Assembly: GCF_000519085.1 (NCBI RefSeq)
Contig: NZ_KI912577.1
Location: forward strand, 4,644,035 to 4,708,034
DNA from: Methylobacterium sp. 10
GTDB lineage: Bacteria; Pseudomonadota; Alphaproteobacteria; Rhizobiales; Beijerinckiaceae
Direction: 5' to 3'
DNA: 64,000 nucleotides
Positions 24,709 through 33,307 of the stretch are shown here, piece by piece. The position numbers and the translations under genes were made by a program. Positions within the stretch are counted from its first letter, which is position 1. Every line of letters starts with the position of its first letter. The notes beneath the pieces are model-generated. The model worked only from the letters and a program-made list of their open reading frames with translations, was not told the DNA's origin and ran no database searches.

Positions 24709-24823
24709 GGCCGGATACACGTAAGAGTTGAACTTAAAGAGGCCGGAACGATGCTTGTCGAGCTCGGTGCTCGATCGAGCTGACCTATCGCGAGTCGTCC
24801 CTAATTCTCATGCGTTAGCTTTC

Positions 24824-24837
24824 GTTAACCGTAATTT
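24824..24837 (+). promoter_or_regulatory. GTTAACCGTAATTT motif upstream of cpaB
   Basis: This motif lies 65 bases before the cpaB start. A second partial repeat, GTTAG, lies at 24814-24818, giving TTAG-N6-TTAAC, one base short of the TTAA-N7-TTAAC spacing known for CtrA. It matches the flp upstream motif and suggests a second promoter within the cluster. Confidence 0.4.
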
Positions 24838-24902
24838 GAGGAATCCCGGCGAAGCCTGGACGTCGACGGCAGCAGGCCGTCCTGTCAGGTTCGAACACGG
24901 CG

Positions 24903-25709
24903 ATGAAACCAGCCCGCCTTGCCGTCATCGCCATCGCGCTCTCTGCCGGTGCGGGCGCCGCGTTTTTGATGAGCGGCAGCGATGCGCCGCCTCCGGTCCA
25001 GGCCGTGGTCGAAGCGCCCCCTCCTCCCCCGCTGCCGGTTACGGATGTGCTGGTGGCCGCCGCCGACCTGCCGATGGGGCAGAACATCCAGGCCGCCGAC
25101 CTTCGCTGGCAGCCCTGGCCCGACCAGGCCATCACCGTCGGCTACATGACGCGCACGGCCTCGCCCAACGGCATGGATACCATCATCGGCTCGATCACCC
25201 GCAGCGCCTTCCTCGCGGGTGAGCCGATCCGCCCGCAGAAACTCGCCCGGTCCGACGGCGGCTTCATGGCGGCGATCCTGCCCTCCGGCATGCGCGCCGT
25301 CGCCATCGTCACCGATACGCGCGGGTCGAGTTCGGCCGGTGGATTCATCCTCCCCAACGATCACGTGGACCTGATCCGCACCTATCGCGACGAGGAATCC
25401 ACACGCTCCGGGGGCGGCGAGGTCCAGATTTCGGAGACCTTGCTCACAGATATCCGCGTGCTCGCCGTCGGCCAGATCGTGCAGGAGCGGAACGGGACCA
25501 ACGTCGTCACCGGCGAGACCGCCACTCTCGCGCTGACACCCGCCCAAGCCGAAACCGTCACCCTGGCCCAGAAGGTGGGACAGCTCTCCCTCTCCCTGCG
25601 CAGCCTCATGGATGCCGGCCGGACCGGGGATGCCCCGCCGGAGACTCAGCAGGACACGGCCCTGACGGTCGTCCGCTTCGGTATCGCCAAACAACAACCG
25701 CGTCGCTGA
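24903..25709 (+). CDS. cpaB: Flp pilus assembly protein CpaB (RcpC)
   Basis: A 268-residue periplasmic/outer-membrane-associated protein of the Tad machine, thought to help the secretin. The signal anchor is at 4-24 (ARLAVIAIALSAGAGAAFLM). A Pro-rich linker (about 35-46) precedes a SAF domain (VLVAAADLPMGQNIQAADL, about 49-67, to about 110). The RcpC domain includes GMRAVAIVTDTRGSSSAGGF and PNDHVDLIRTYRD (about 125-165). The stop lies 1 base from the cpaC start. Confidence 0.95.
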   Translation: MKPARLAVIAIALSAGAGAAFLMSGSDAPPPVQAVVEAPPPPPLPVTDVLVAAADLPMGQNIQAADLRWQPWPDQAITVGYMTRTASPNGMDTIIGSITRSAFLAGEPIRPQKLARSDGGFMAAILPSGMRAVAIVTDTRGSSSAGGFILPNDHVDLIRTYRDEESTRSGGGEVQISETLLTDIRVLAVGQIVQERNGTNVVTGETATLALTPAQAETVTLAQKVGQLSLSLRSLMDAGRTGDAPPETQQDTALTVVRFGIAKQQPRR

Positions 25710-25710
25710 G

Positions 25711-27222
25711 ATGACGAACCGCGCGATGATGAAAGATTCTCCGATGACCACGAGACACCGGGTCCGCGTGGGCAGCCTGTCCGTGTTCGCGGCCCTTGCC
25801 GGTCTGGTCCTCGCCGCCACCTCCGCCGGGGCGGCGCCGAGAAATGGTTTCACCGCCGCCCCGATCGTCGATGTCGGCGGCAACGAATCCGGCACCTCGC
25901 GCCGTATCGAGCTCACGACCGGGCGCTCCCTCGTGATCGACCTGCCGCGCGACGCCAAGGAGGTCTTCGTCGCCAATCCGAAGGTGGCCAACGCCGTCGT
26001 GCGTTCGACCCGCAAGGTCTTCGTTATCGGGATGGAGGACGGGGCGACCTCGATCTTCATCATGGACGCCGAAGGCCGCCAGATCACCGCCCTCGACGTC
26101 ACCGTGGCGCGGGACCTCAAGCTCGGAACCCTGCGGCAGATCCTGCTCCAGAGCATCGCGGGCGGTCGCTTCGATATCCGGACCGCCGGCGACTCGCTGA
26201 TCCTGTCGGGCTTCGTCGGCTCGGCGGCCGAGGCGGCCCAGGCCATGGACATCGCGACCGCCTTCGTCGGCCAGGCCGGCGGTGCCGCCGGCGGGGCGGC
26301 GGCCCGGGGCGCCGTCATCAACAACCTCACCATCCGGGGCAAGGATCAGGTGATGCTCCGCGTCACCGTGGTCGAAGTGGCCCGGACCGTGCTGAAGCAG
26401 TTCGGCGTCAATCTCAGCGGCAACTGGTCCGGGCTCAACCTCGCGAACGTCGCGCCCTTCGGTCTCAATGGCGGCCAGTTCCCGAATGGGAACGAGATCA
26501 AGGCGACAATCAACGGAGGCGGCGGGGCGAGTATCTCGGCCACCCTGCGGGCTTTCGAGCAGGCCGGCGTCTCACGTATTCTCGCCGAGCCGACGCTCAC
26601 CGCGATTTCGGGGGAATCCGCAAAATTTACCGCCGGCGGGGAGATCCCCGTTCCCGCCTCGCAGAACTGCACGGGCGGCGTCTGCTCCATCGGCATCGCG
26701 TTCAAGACCTATGGCGTGACCCTGAACTTCACGCCCGTGGTGATGGCCGAGAACCGCATCTCCGTGCGCGTCGCCACGGAGGTCTCCGAAATCGACCAGA
26801 CCAACTCTTTCACCTTCACCCAGGGCGATTCCGCCGTCTCCGTCCCCGCCTTCACTCTGCGGAAGACCGAGACAACCGTCGAACTCGCCTCCGGCGGAAC
26901 CATGATGACCGCCGGCCTGATCCAGCAGCGCAACAAGGCCGCCGTCAGCGGACTGCCCGGCCTCGTGAACCTGCCCATTCTCGGTGCCCTGTTCCGCTCT
27001 CGCGACTACCAGCGCCAGGAAACCGAACTCATGATCATGGTCACGCCCTACATCGCCAAGGCGATGGAGGCGAAGCAGGTCGTGCGGCCGGATGACGGCT
27101 TCGTCGATGCCCAGGACGGTCAGGGCATCCTGCTCGGACGCCTGAACCGGGTCTACGGCTCGGGCGGCGCGGCGCCGCTGGGCGCCAATTATCGGGGCCG
27201 CGTCGGCTTCATCACGGATTGA
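25711..27222 (+). CDS. cpaC: Flp pilus secretin CpaC (RcpA)
   Basis: A 503-residue outer-membrane secretin through which the pilus passes. The signal peptide lies near 17-45. The pilus N-terminal domain (SLVIDLPRDAKEVFVANPKVANAVV, about 70-94) is followed by a BON-like region (about 150-185) and the secretin pore domain (about 210-450). The pore domain contains VSRILAEPTLTAISGESAKF and VPAFTLRKTETTVELASGGTMM, with MIMVTPYIAK near 442. The ATG at 25711 follows the cpaB stop directly; an internal ATG at 25744 is an alternative. Confidence 0.96.
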   Translation: MTNRAMMKDSPMTTRHRVRVGSLSVFAALAGLVLAATSAGAAPRNGFTAAPIVDVGGNESGTSRRIELTTGRSLVIDLPRDAKEVFVANPKVANAVVRSTRKVFVIGMEDGATSIFIMDAEGRQITALDVTVARDLKLGTLRQILLQSIAGGRFDIRTAGDSLILSGFVGSAAEAAQAMDIATAFVGQAGGAAGGAAARGAVINNLTIRGKDQVMLRVTVVEVARTVLKQFGVNLSGNWSGLNLANVAPFGLNGGQFPNGNEIKATINGGGGASISATLRAFEQAGVSRILAEPTLTAISGESAKFTAGGEIPVPASQNCTGGVCSIGIAFKTYGVTLNFTPVVMAENRISVRVATEVSEIDQTNSFTFTQGDSAVSVPAFTLRKTETTVELASGGTMMTAGLIQQRNKAAVSGLPGLVNLPILGALFRSRDYQRQETELMIMVTPYIAKAMEAKQVVRPDDGFVDAQDGQGILLGRLNRVYGSGGAAPLGANYRGRVGFITD

Positions 27223-27296
27223 TGCGACGATTCGAGAGCGAACCACGACGACCTCGCAGAACGACGCGGCCCAGGCACGATCAGGACCCGACCCCC

Positions 27297-28031
27297 ATGT
27301 CATTCCACCCCTTCCGCTCCCCCGCCGCGGTCGTCGCCTCGATCGTCCTGGCCACCGCGTTGGGCGCGTGCCGCGCCGACCGCGCCGAGACCACCGGTTC
27401 GCTCTATCCGACCGACTACCGGGTCCGTCATCCCATCGTGCTCGCCGACGCCACGCGGTCCCTGGACGTCTTCGTCACCGGTACCGGCCATATCGATCCG
27501 CGACAGCGCGCCGACATCGAGGCCTTCCTGCTGGACTTCCGCCGCTACGGGCGCGGCACCGTCATTCTGGACATGCCGCGCGGGGTCTCGCCGTCGCAGG
27601 GCGTCGCCGTGGAGCGGACCGGCGCGGCGATCCGCAGGCTCGGCGCCGACAACGGCGTCGGCGGACGGCAGATGATCGTCACCGGCTACGCGGTGGCGGA
27701 CCCGTTCCTCGCCGCTCCGCTCCGTCTGAGCTTCCAGCGCATGGAGGCGAAGGTCGCCAGCCAATGCGGTGTCTGGCCCCAGGATCTCGGGGTCGGAAGC
27801 CCGGCCTTCTCCGCGCGCAACGAGACCCACTGGAACCTCGGCTGCGCCATGCAGGCCAATATCGCGAGCCAAGTGGCCGATCCGGTCGACCTCGTCCGCG
27901 GCCGGCCGGAAGGGCGCATCGACTCGATCCGGCGCACCGTCGACATCAATAAGCTGCGGGAGGGCAAGGATCCGTCAACCATATGGCGTCAGGATGGGAA
28001 GACGTCGGTGAAGGCAGCCATCGACAACTGA
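27297..28031 (+). CDS. cpaD: pilus assembly lipoprotein CpaD
   Basis: A 244-residue predicted outer-membrane lipoprotein of the Tad machine. The lipobox is ALGAC with the lipidated Cys25 after a hydrophobic signal. The CpaD domain includes TDYRVRHPIVLADATRSLDVFV (about 39-60), RYGRGTVILDMPRG and the C-terminal FSARNETHWNLGCAMQANIASQVADP stretch (about 180-205), which is diagnostic. The start at MSFHPF was chosen in front of the signal peptide. Confidence 0.95.
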   Translation: MSFHPFRSPAAVVASIVLATALGACRADRAETTGSLYPTDYRVRHPIVLADATRSLDVFVTGTGHIDPRQRADIEAFLLDFRRYGRGTVILDMPRGVSPSQGVAVERTGAAIRRLGADNGVGGRQMIVTGYAVADPFLAAPLRLSFQRMEAKVASQCGVWPQDLGVGSPAFSARNETHWNLGCAMQANIASQVADPVDLVRGRPEGRIDSIRRTVDINKLREGKDPSTIWRQDGKTSVKAAIDN

Positions 28032-28101
28032 TCGGCGCGTCCCCTCCCGTCGTTCGACAGAGCTTCGGCCCTCGTTGTCACCCAAAGACCGGACCCGCCC
28101 C

Positions 28102-29346
28102 ATGCCTGACTTCATCGAGTCACCCGAGCGCGTCATCGCTCCGGTGCCGCGGATCACCATCCAGGCATTCTGCGAGACGGGCGAGACGGCCGCGTCGATC
28201 GAGGCGGCGGGGAGCGACAGGCGGCTGCAGAAGGCCCAGATCAAGATCCAGATGGGCGGCGGCCCCGCTGCCGTCGAGGCGTTCCGCCACGCGCCCACGC
28301 CCAACGTGGTCATCATCGAGACGCAGGGCGCGAAGTCGCGTCCGCTGGAGATCCTCGATTCCCTGGCGGAGGTCTGTGACGAAGGGACGAAGGTCGTCGT
28401 CATCGGCCATGTCAACGACGTCCAGCTCTACCGCCAGTTCATCCAGCGCGGCGTGAGCGAGTATCTCATGGCGCCGGTGGAGCCGATCGTCCTGATCCAG
28501 GCCCTGTCCGATCTGTTCACGGCCCCCGGCGCCAAGCCGCTCGGCCGCACCATCGCGGTGGTCGGCGCCAAGGGAGGCGTCGGCTCCTCCACCATCGCCC
28601 ACAACCTGGCATGGACCGTCGCGCGCGAGCACGGGATGGCGACGGTCATCGCCGATCTCGACATCGCCTTCGGTACGGCGAGCCTCAACTTCAATCAGGA
28701 CCCGCCGCAGGGGATCGCGGAGGCCGTCTTCGCGCCCGAGCGCCTCGATTCTAACCTCCTCGATCGCCTGCTCTCGAAATGCAGCGACAACCTCTCTCTG
28801 CTCTCAGCGCCGGCCACCCTCGAACGGACCACGGACCTGACCGAGCCGTCCTTCGACAACCTGATCGACCTCCTGCGCGCGGCCGTGCCCTGCGTGGTCC
28901 TCGATGTGCCCCATACCTGGTCGGCCTGGACCCGGCGCCTGCTGATCTCCTCGGACGAAATCATCGTCGTCGCCCAGCCGGAGCTCGCCTCCCTGCGCAA
29001 TCTCAAGAACCTGCTGACCCTGCTGCAGCAGAGCCGGCCCAACGACGCCAGGCCGCGCATCGTGCTGAACAGCGTCGGCGTGCCGAAGCGCCCCGAGATC
29101 TCGGCCGGTGAGTTCGCCAAGGCCCTGGACGCCACGCTGACGGCGACGATCCCGTACGATCCGGCCCTGTTCGGCACGGCGGCGAACAACGGTCAGATGA
29201 TCGCCGAGGTCCAGGCGGGCGCCAAGGCCTCGGACGTGTTCTCGGAGCTCGCCGCGCGCATGATCGGACGTCCCGAGACGCGTCGTGTCCGCGGGAACCT
29301 GTTCGAGCCCCTGCTGTCGCGGCTGTCCCGACGCAAGGCGTCGTGA
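28102..29346 (+). CDS. cpaE: pilus assembly localisation ATPase CpaE (TadZ)
   Basis: A 414-residue MinD/ParA-like ATPase that places the Tad machine at its site in the cell. The N-terminal receiver-like domain (about 15-140) lacks a normal phosphorylation pattern. The deviant Walker A is VVGAKGGVGSSTIAHNLAW (153-171), with ADLDIAFG (about 181) and LDVPHTWSAWTR further on. The start is the ATG at 28102; a TTG nine codons earlier is possible. Confidence 0.95.
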   Translation: MPDFIESPERVIAPVPRITIQAFCETGETAASIEAAGSDRRLQKAQIKIQMGGGPAAVEAFRHAPTPNVVIIETQGAKSRPLEILDSLAEVCDEGTKVVVIGHVNDVQLYRQFIQRGVSEYLMAPVEPIVLIQALSDLFTAPGAKPLGRTIAVVGAKGGVGSSTIAHNLAWTVAREHGMATVIADLDIAFGTASLNFNQDPPQGIAEAVFAPERLDSNLLDRLLSKCSDNLSLLSAPATLERTTDLTEPSFDNLIDLLRAAVPCVVLDVPHTWSAWTRRLLISSDEIIVVAQPELASLRNLKNLLTLLQQSRPNDARPRIVLNSVGVPKRPEISAGEFAKALDATLTATIPYDPALFGTAANNGQMIAEVQAGAKASDVFSELAARMIGRPETRRVRGNLFEPLLSRLSRRKAS

Positions 29347-29373
29347 TGGCGGCGCGCTGCGTGGAGGCCCGTC

Positions 29374-30822
29374 ATGTTCGGTAGGAGAAGCCAAGCCTCG
29401 GAAATCCCGACGGCGGTCACGGTTCCGTCCGCGCCAAAGCCGCAGGTTCCGCTTCCCGTCCTCGACGACCAGCCGGGCGTGGCGAAGACCCCGCGGGTGG
29501 AACGGCTCGTCCCCGTCCGGGAGGCGGTGAAGTCGGAGGATTACTTCCGTACCAAGAGCATGATCTTCGGGGCGCTGATCGAGGCCATCGATCTGGCGCA
29601 GCTGTCGCGCCTCGACGTCGAATCGGCGCGCGAGGAGATCCGCGACATCGTCTCGGAGATCATCGGCCTCAAGAACATCGTCCTGTCCATCGCCGAGCAG
29701 GAGGAGCTCCTCGACGACATCTGCAACGATGTCCTCGGCTACGGACCGCTGGAGCCGCTGCTGGCCCGCGACGATATCGCCGACATCATGGTCAACGGCG
29801 CCAACCGGGCCTTCATCGAGGTCGGGGGCAAGATCCAGCTTACCAACGTGCGCTTCCGCGACAACCAGCAGCTGATGAACATCTGCCAGCGCATCGTCAG
29901 CCAGGTCGGCCGGCGCGTCGACGAATCCTCGCCGATCTGCGACGCGCGCCTGCCGGACGGGTCCCGCGTCAACATCATTGCTCCGCCGCTCGCCATTGAC
30001 GGGCCGGTCCTCACCATCCGTAAGTTCAAGAAGGACAAGCTCACCCTCGACCAGCTCGTGACCTTCGGGGCGATCTCGCCCGAAGGGGCGAGGATTTTGC
30101 AGATCATCGGTCGCGTCCGCTGCAACGTGGTGATTTCCGGCGGTACGGGCTCCGGCAAGACCACCCTGCTGAACTGCCTGACGCGCTACATCGACGAGGA
30201 CGAGCGGATCATCACCTGCGAGGACGCGGCCGAGCTGCAACTGCAGCAGGCCCACGTCGTCCGCCTCGAGACCCGGCCCGCGAACATGGAAGGGTCGGGG
30301 CAGGTCACCATGCGCGACCTCGTGAGAAACTGCCTGCGCATGCGGCCGGAGCGGATCATCGTCGGCGAGGTGCGCGGCCCGGAGGCGTTCGACCTGCTCC
30401 AGGCGATGAATACCGGCCATGACGGCTCGATGGGCACGCTCCACGCCAACTCGCCGCGCGAGGCGCTGGCCCGCATCGAATCGATGATCACCATGGGCGG
30501 GTTCAGCCTGCCCTCGCGGACATTGCGCGAGATGATCGTCGGGTCGATCGACATCATCGTCCAGGCGACGCGCCTGCGTGACGGTTCGCGCCGCATCACC
30601 CACATCACCGAGGTGATGGGGCTCGAGGGCGACGTCATCATCACCCAGGACCTGTTCGTCTACGACGTGCTCGGCGAGGACGCGAACGGCAGGCTCCTCG
30701 GGCGCCATCGCTCCACCGGCATCGGCCGTCCGCGATTCTGGGACCGCGCGCGCTATTACGGGGAGGAGAAGGCCCTGGCGGCCGCCCTCGACGCGGCGGC
30801 CTACGACGTCGGCAACGCATGA
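29374..30822 (+). CDS. cpaF: pilus assembly ATPase CpaF (TadA)
   Basis: A 482-residue hexameric secretion ATPase that powers Flp pilus assembly (VirB11/type II secretion family). The N-terminal helical domain includes ICNDVLGYGPLEPLLARDDI (about 118-137). Walker A is SGGTGSGKTTLLNCL (about 255-269). The Asp box and Walker B region are EDAAELQLQ and RPERIIVGEVRGPEAFDLLQA, and the His box is GHDGSMGTLHAN. No transmembrane segment is present. It is preceded by cpaE and followed by tadB. Confidence 0.97.
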   Translation: MFGRRSQASEIPTAVTVPSAPKPQVPLPVLDDQPGVAKTPRVERLVPVREAVKSEDYFRTKSMIFGALIEAIDLAQLSRLDVESAREEIRDIVSEIIGLKNIVLSIAEQEELLDDICNDVLGYGPLEPLLARDDIADIMVNGANRAFIEVGGKIQLTNVRFRDNQQLMNICQRIVSQVGRRVDESSPICDARLPDGSRVNIIAPPLAIDGPVLTIRKFKKDKLTLDQLVTFGAISPEGARILQIIGRVRCNVVISGGTGSGKTTLLNCLTRYIDEDERIITCEDAAELQLQQAHVVRLETRPANMEGSGQVTMRDLVRNCLRMRPERIIVGEVRGPEAFDLLQAMNTGHDGSMGTLHANSPREALARIESMITMGGFSLPSRTLREMIVGSIDIIVQATRLRDGSRRITHITEVMGLEGDVIITQDLFVYDVLGEDANGRLLGRHRSTGIGRPRFWDRARYYGEEKALAAALDAAAYDVGNA

Positions 30823-30846
30823 TGATGCTGCCATGAACATCCTGCC

Positions 30847-31815
30847 ATGAACGCCCTGCAGATGCCTCTTGCCGTCGGTCTTGCGGCGGTCGCGGCCGGG
30901 GCCATCGCCTATGTGGTGCTGACCCCCCTCCTGTCGGGGGAGAACCGGGCCGCCAAACGCAGGCAGGCGGTCAGCGTGGTGACGTCCCCCGCTCATCGCG
31001 CGGTCACGGCGAGCCGGCGCGAGCAGGTGGCCAGGAGCCTGAAGGAAGTCGAGGCCAAGCGCGGCGGGACGACGGTCACGCTCGAACTCAAGATCGCCCG
31101 GGCCGGACTGGACTGGACGAAGCAGAAGTTCCGGGTCGTCTCCGCGCTCATGGCCGTCGTCACCGGTCTTCTCATCTTCGTTCTCACCTCGCACAAGCTC
31201 GCGACCCTCGCGGCCCTCTTCGCCGGCGGGTTCGGTCTGCCCCTGTGGATGCTGAGTTTCCTGCGCAAGCGGCGCATCAACGCCTTCATCACAGAATTGC
31301 CCACCGCCATCGACATCATCACCCGCGGCGTGCGGGCCGGCATCCCGGTGGGCGACTGCTTCCGCATCATCGCGCGGGAAGCCGAGGAGCCGATCCGTGG
31401 CGAGTTTCGCCAGGTGGTGGAATCCCAGACCCTGGGTCTCAGCCTCGGCGATGCGATGGTGCGGATGTACGAGCGGGTGCCCGTCTCCGACGTCAATTTC
31501 TTCGCCATCGTCATCGGCATCCAGGGCCGGTCCGGCGGCAATCTCTCGGAAGCCCTGAGCAACCTCTCCAAGGTCCTGCGTGAGCGCAAGAAGATGGCCG
31601 GGAAGATCCAGGCGATGAGCATGGAGGCCAAGGCGTCCGGCGGCATCATCGCCGCCCTGCCCTTCATCGTGGCGGTGCTGACCTACCTGTCCAGCCCGGA
31701 TTACATCTCGCTGCTGTGGACGACGGATACCGGCAAGATGGCCCTCGTCGCATCCGCGATCTGGATGTCGATCGGGATCTTCGTGATGAAGAAGATGATC
31801 AGCTTCGAGGTCTGA
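30847..31815 (+). CDS. tadB: Tad inner-membrane platform protein TadB
   Basis: A 322-residue inner-membrane protein of the Tad machine with a T2SSF (GspF-like) domain. It has an N-terminal hydrophobic segment (about 5-30), a pair near 100-140 and a C-terminal pair (about 265-320). The cytoplasmic domain (about 145-260) contains FITELPTAIDIITRGVRAGIPV and GRSGGNLSEALSNLSKVLRERKKM. It pairs with TadC to form the platform above CpaF. It is preceded by a tandem TGCCATGAAC, giving two close ATGs, of which only the second leads into the gene. Confidence 0.95.
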   Translation: MNALQMPLAVGLAAVAAGAIAYVVLTPLLSGENRAAKRRQAVSVVTSPAHRAVTASRREQVARSLKEVEAKRGGTTVTLELKIARAGLDWTKQKFRVVSALMAVVTGLLIFVLTSHKLATLAALFAGGFGLPLWMLSFLRKRRINAFITELPTAIDIITRGVRAGIPVGDCFRIIAREAEEPIRGEFRQVVESQTLGLSLGDAMVRMYERVPVSDVNFFAIVIGIQGRSGGNLSEALSNLSKVLRERKKMAGKIQAMSMEAKASGGIIAALPFIVAVLTYLSSPDYISLLWTTDTGKMALVASAIWMSIGIFVMKKMISFEV

Positions 31816-31821
31816 CCGCCC

Positions 31822-32784
31822 ATGTTGTCCCTCATCGGCGAAAAGCTCATCGATCCGCGCTTCATCGGCATGGTTCTGGCCGGGGTGGCGGCTGCGGCGA
31901 CCGCATTCGCCCTGCTGCAGCCGCTCATCGAGCCCGACAAGCTCAACAAGCGCATGAAGCTGATCGGTGACGAGCGCGAGGAGTTGCGCCGGCGCGAACG
32001 TGACCGGCTCAACAACCGGTCCACCCTGCGCGTGGCGCCGAAGGCGTACATGAAGCGAGTGGTGGACCAGTTCAACCTGAGCCGCTGGCTCGGTACCGAT
32101 ACCGCCCGGCGACAATTGATCATGGCGGGATACCGTTCGCCGGGTGCGGAGACCGGGTTCCTGTTCTTTCGCATGGTCACGCCGATCGCGATCGGACTGG
32201 CAGCGATCTTCTACCTCTTCGTCCTGAAGGTGCTGGACTACTCCGTCACCATCCGCCTCATGATGGTCATCGCGGCCCTGCTCCTCGGCATCAAGGCGCC
32301 CGAACTCTACCTGCTCAACGCCACGAAAAAGCGCCAGTCCGAGATCCAGGCGGCCTGGCCCGATGCCCTCGACCTCACCCTGATCTGCGTCGAATCCGGG
32401 ATGTCGGTGGAGCACGCCATCCGACGGGTCAGCATCGAGGCCGTCACCCAATCGGTCGCTCTGGCGGAGGAACTCGCCGTCACGGCGGCGGAACTGTCCT
32501 ACCTGCCCGATCGCCGCCTGGCGTTCGAGAACCTCGGCAACCGTGTGGGTCTCGATTCCGTCAAGGCGGTCGCCACCGCGTTGATCCAGGCCGAGCGCTA
32601 CGGCACGCCCATGGGCCAGGCCCTGCGCGTGCTGTCCCAGGAGAGCCGCGACCAACGCATGAACGCCGCGGAGAAGAAGGCCTCCGCCCTGCCGCCGAAA
32701 CTGACTGTGCCGATGATCCTCTTCTTCCTGCCGGTACTGTTCGTCGTGATCCTGACGCCGGCGATCATCCAGATCTACCGCTGA
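31822..32784 (+). CDS. tadC: Tad inner-membrane platform protein TadC
   Basis: A 320-residue partner of TadB with the same T2SSF domain. Hydrophobic segments lie near 15-30, 105-155 (ITPIAIGLAAIFYLFVLKVL-type) and at the end (MILFFLPVLFVVILTPAIIQI). The conserved core is WPDALDLTLICVESGMSVEHAI (about 174-195) and GTPMGQALRVLSQESRDQRM. It starts six bases after tadB. It is the last forward gene of the canonical cluster here. Confidence 0.95.
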   Translation: MLSLIGEKLIDPRFIGMVLAGVAAAATAFALLQPLIEPDKLNKRMKLIGDEREELRRRERDRLNNRSTLRVAPKAYMKRVVDQFNLSRWLGTDTARRQLIMAGYRSPGAETGFLFFRMVTPIAIGLAAIFYLFVLKVLDYSVTIRLMMVIAALLLGIKAPELYLLNATKKRQSEIQAAWPDALDLTLICVESGMSVEHAIRRVSIEAVTQSVALAEELAVTAAELSYLPDRRLAFENLGNRVGLDSVKAVATALIQAERYGTPMGQALRVLSQESRDQRMNAAEKKASALPPKLTVPMILFFLPVLFVVILTPAIIQIYR

Positions 32785-33307
32785 GGTGGCGCTGCTCTCA
32801 ATCTGTGACAGTCGCCAAGCTCGAATGGGTGGAAGAGGAAACCCGGTCTCGGAGACGAGCTATCGGGCGATCTCATTCCAAAGATCCTCGTGGTCGAGGG
32901 GGCGTGCCACGGCATGTCCGTCGTGAACCCGCCCTATGCCGTCATGTCCGGCACCTTCGACACCGACATGCCGGGATCGGAGCCTTCCGTCCGGCAGAAT
33001 GATGGCACGGCACCAATCCGTACGGTTCTCATCCCTAAACCCGAAGTATGTTCTAAACATACACCATCTGGGCTTCGATGGGCGCGGATTATTTTTGTCT
33101 TTCACTCGATGTTTGTTGCTTCCGATAGTACAGGACGTTGACACATAGGCAATATTGATTGTCTAATCTCATCGAGATGATAGTACTTTATTTGCAATTG
33201 CAGCCGCGATTTAATTCTGATTTTTGATTGCGGCAAATCGCTGCGAACGAGCATGTTCTCTTAGCGGCGCATCAATATAAATTCTTATATAATACAGGGA
33301 GTTAGCC
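32785..33307. other. AT-rich spacer between tadC and the RTX gene
   Basis: This 523-base spacer shows no convincing gene. It becomes strikingly AT-rich from about 33050 to the RTX start, unlike the flanking genes, which suggests acquired DNA or a strong promoter region. A TATAAT sequence lies at 33288-33293 and a GGGAG ribosome site at 33297-33301. Confidence 0.5.

Noticed and set aside
28804..32655. A 1283-codon open frame on the minus strand across the Tad genes
   Set aside because: It is an antisense shadow of cpaE, cpaF, tadB and tadC, which have clear family motifs. The translated product is His/Asp/Arg-rich noise typical of GC-rich antisense frames.
32785..33150. Several short frames between tadC and the RTX gene, considered as remnants of a transposase or a minor pilin (TadE/F)
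   Set aside because: None shows a prepilin motif, signal peptide or transposase block. Codon use is unlike real genes.
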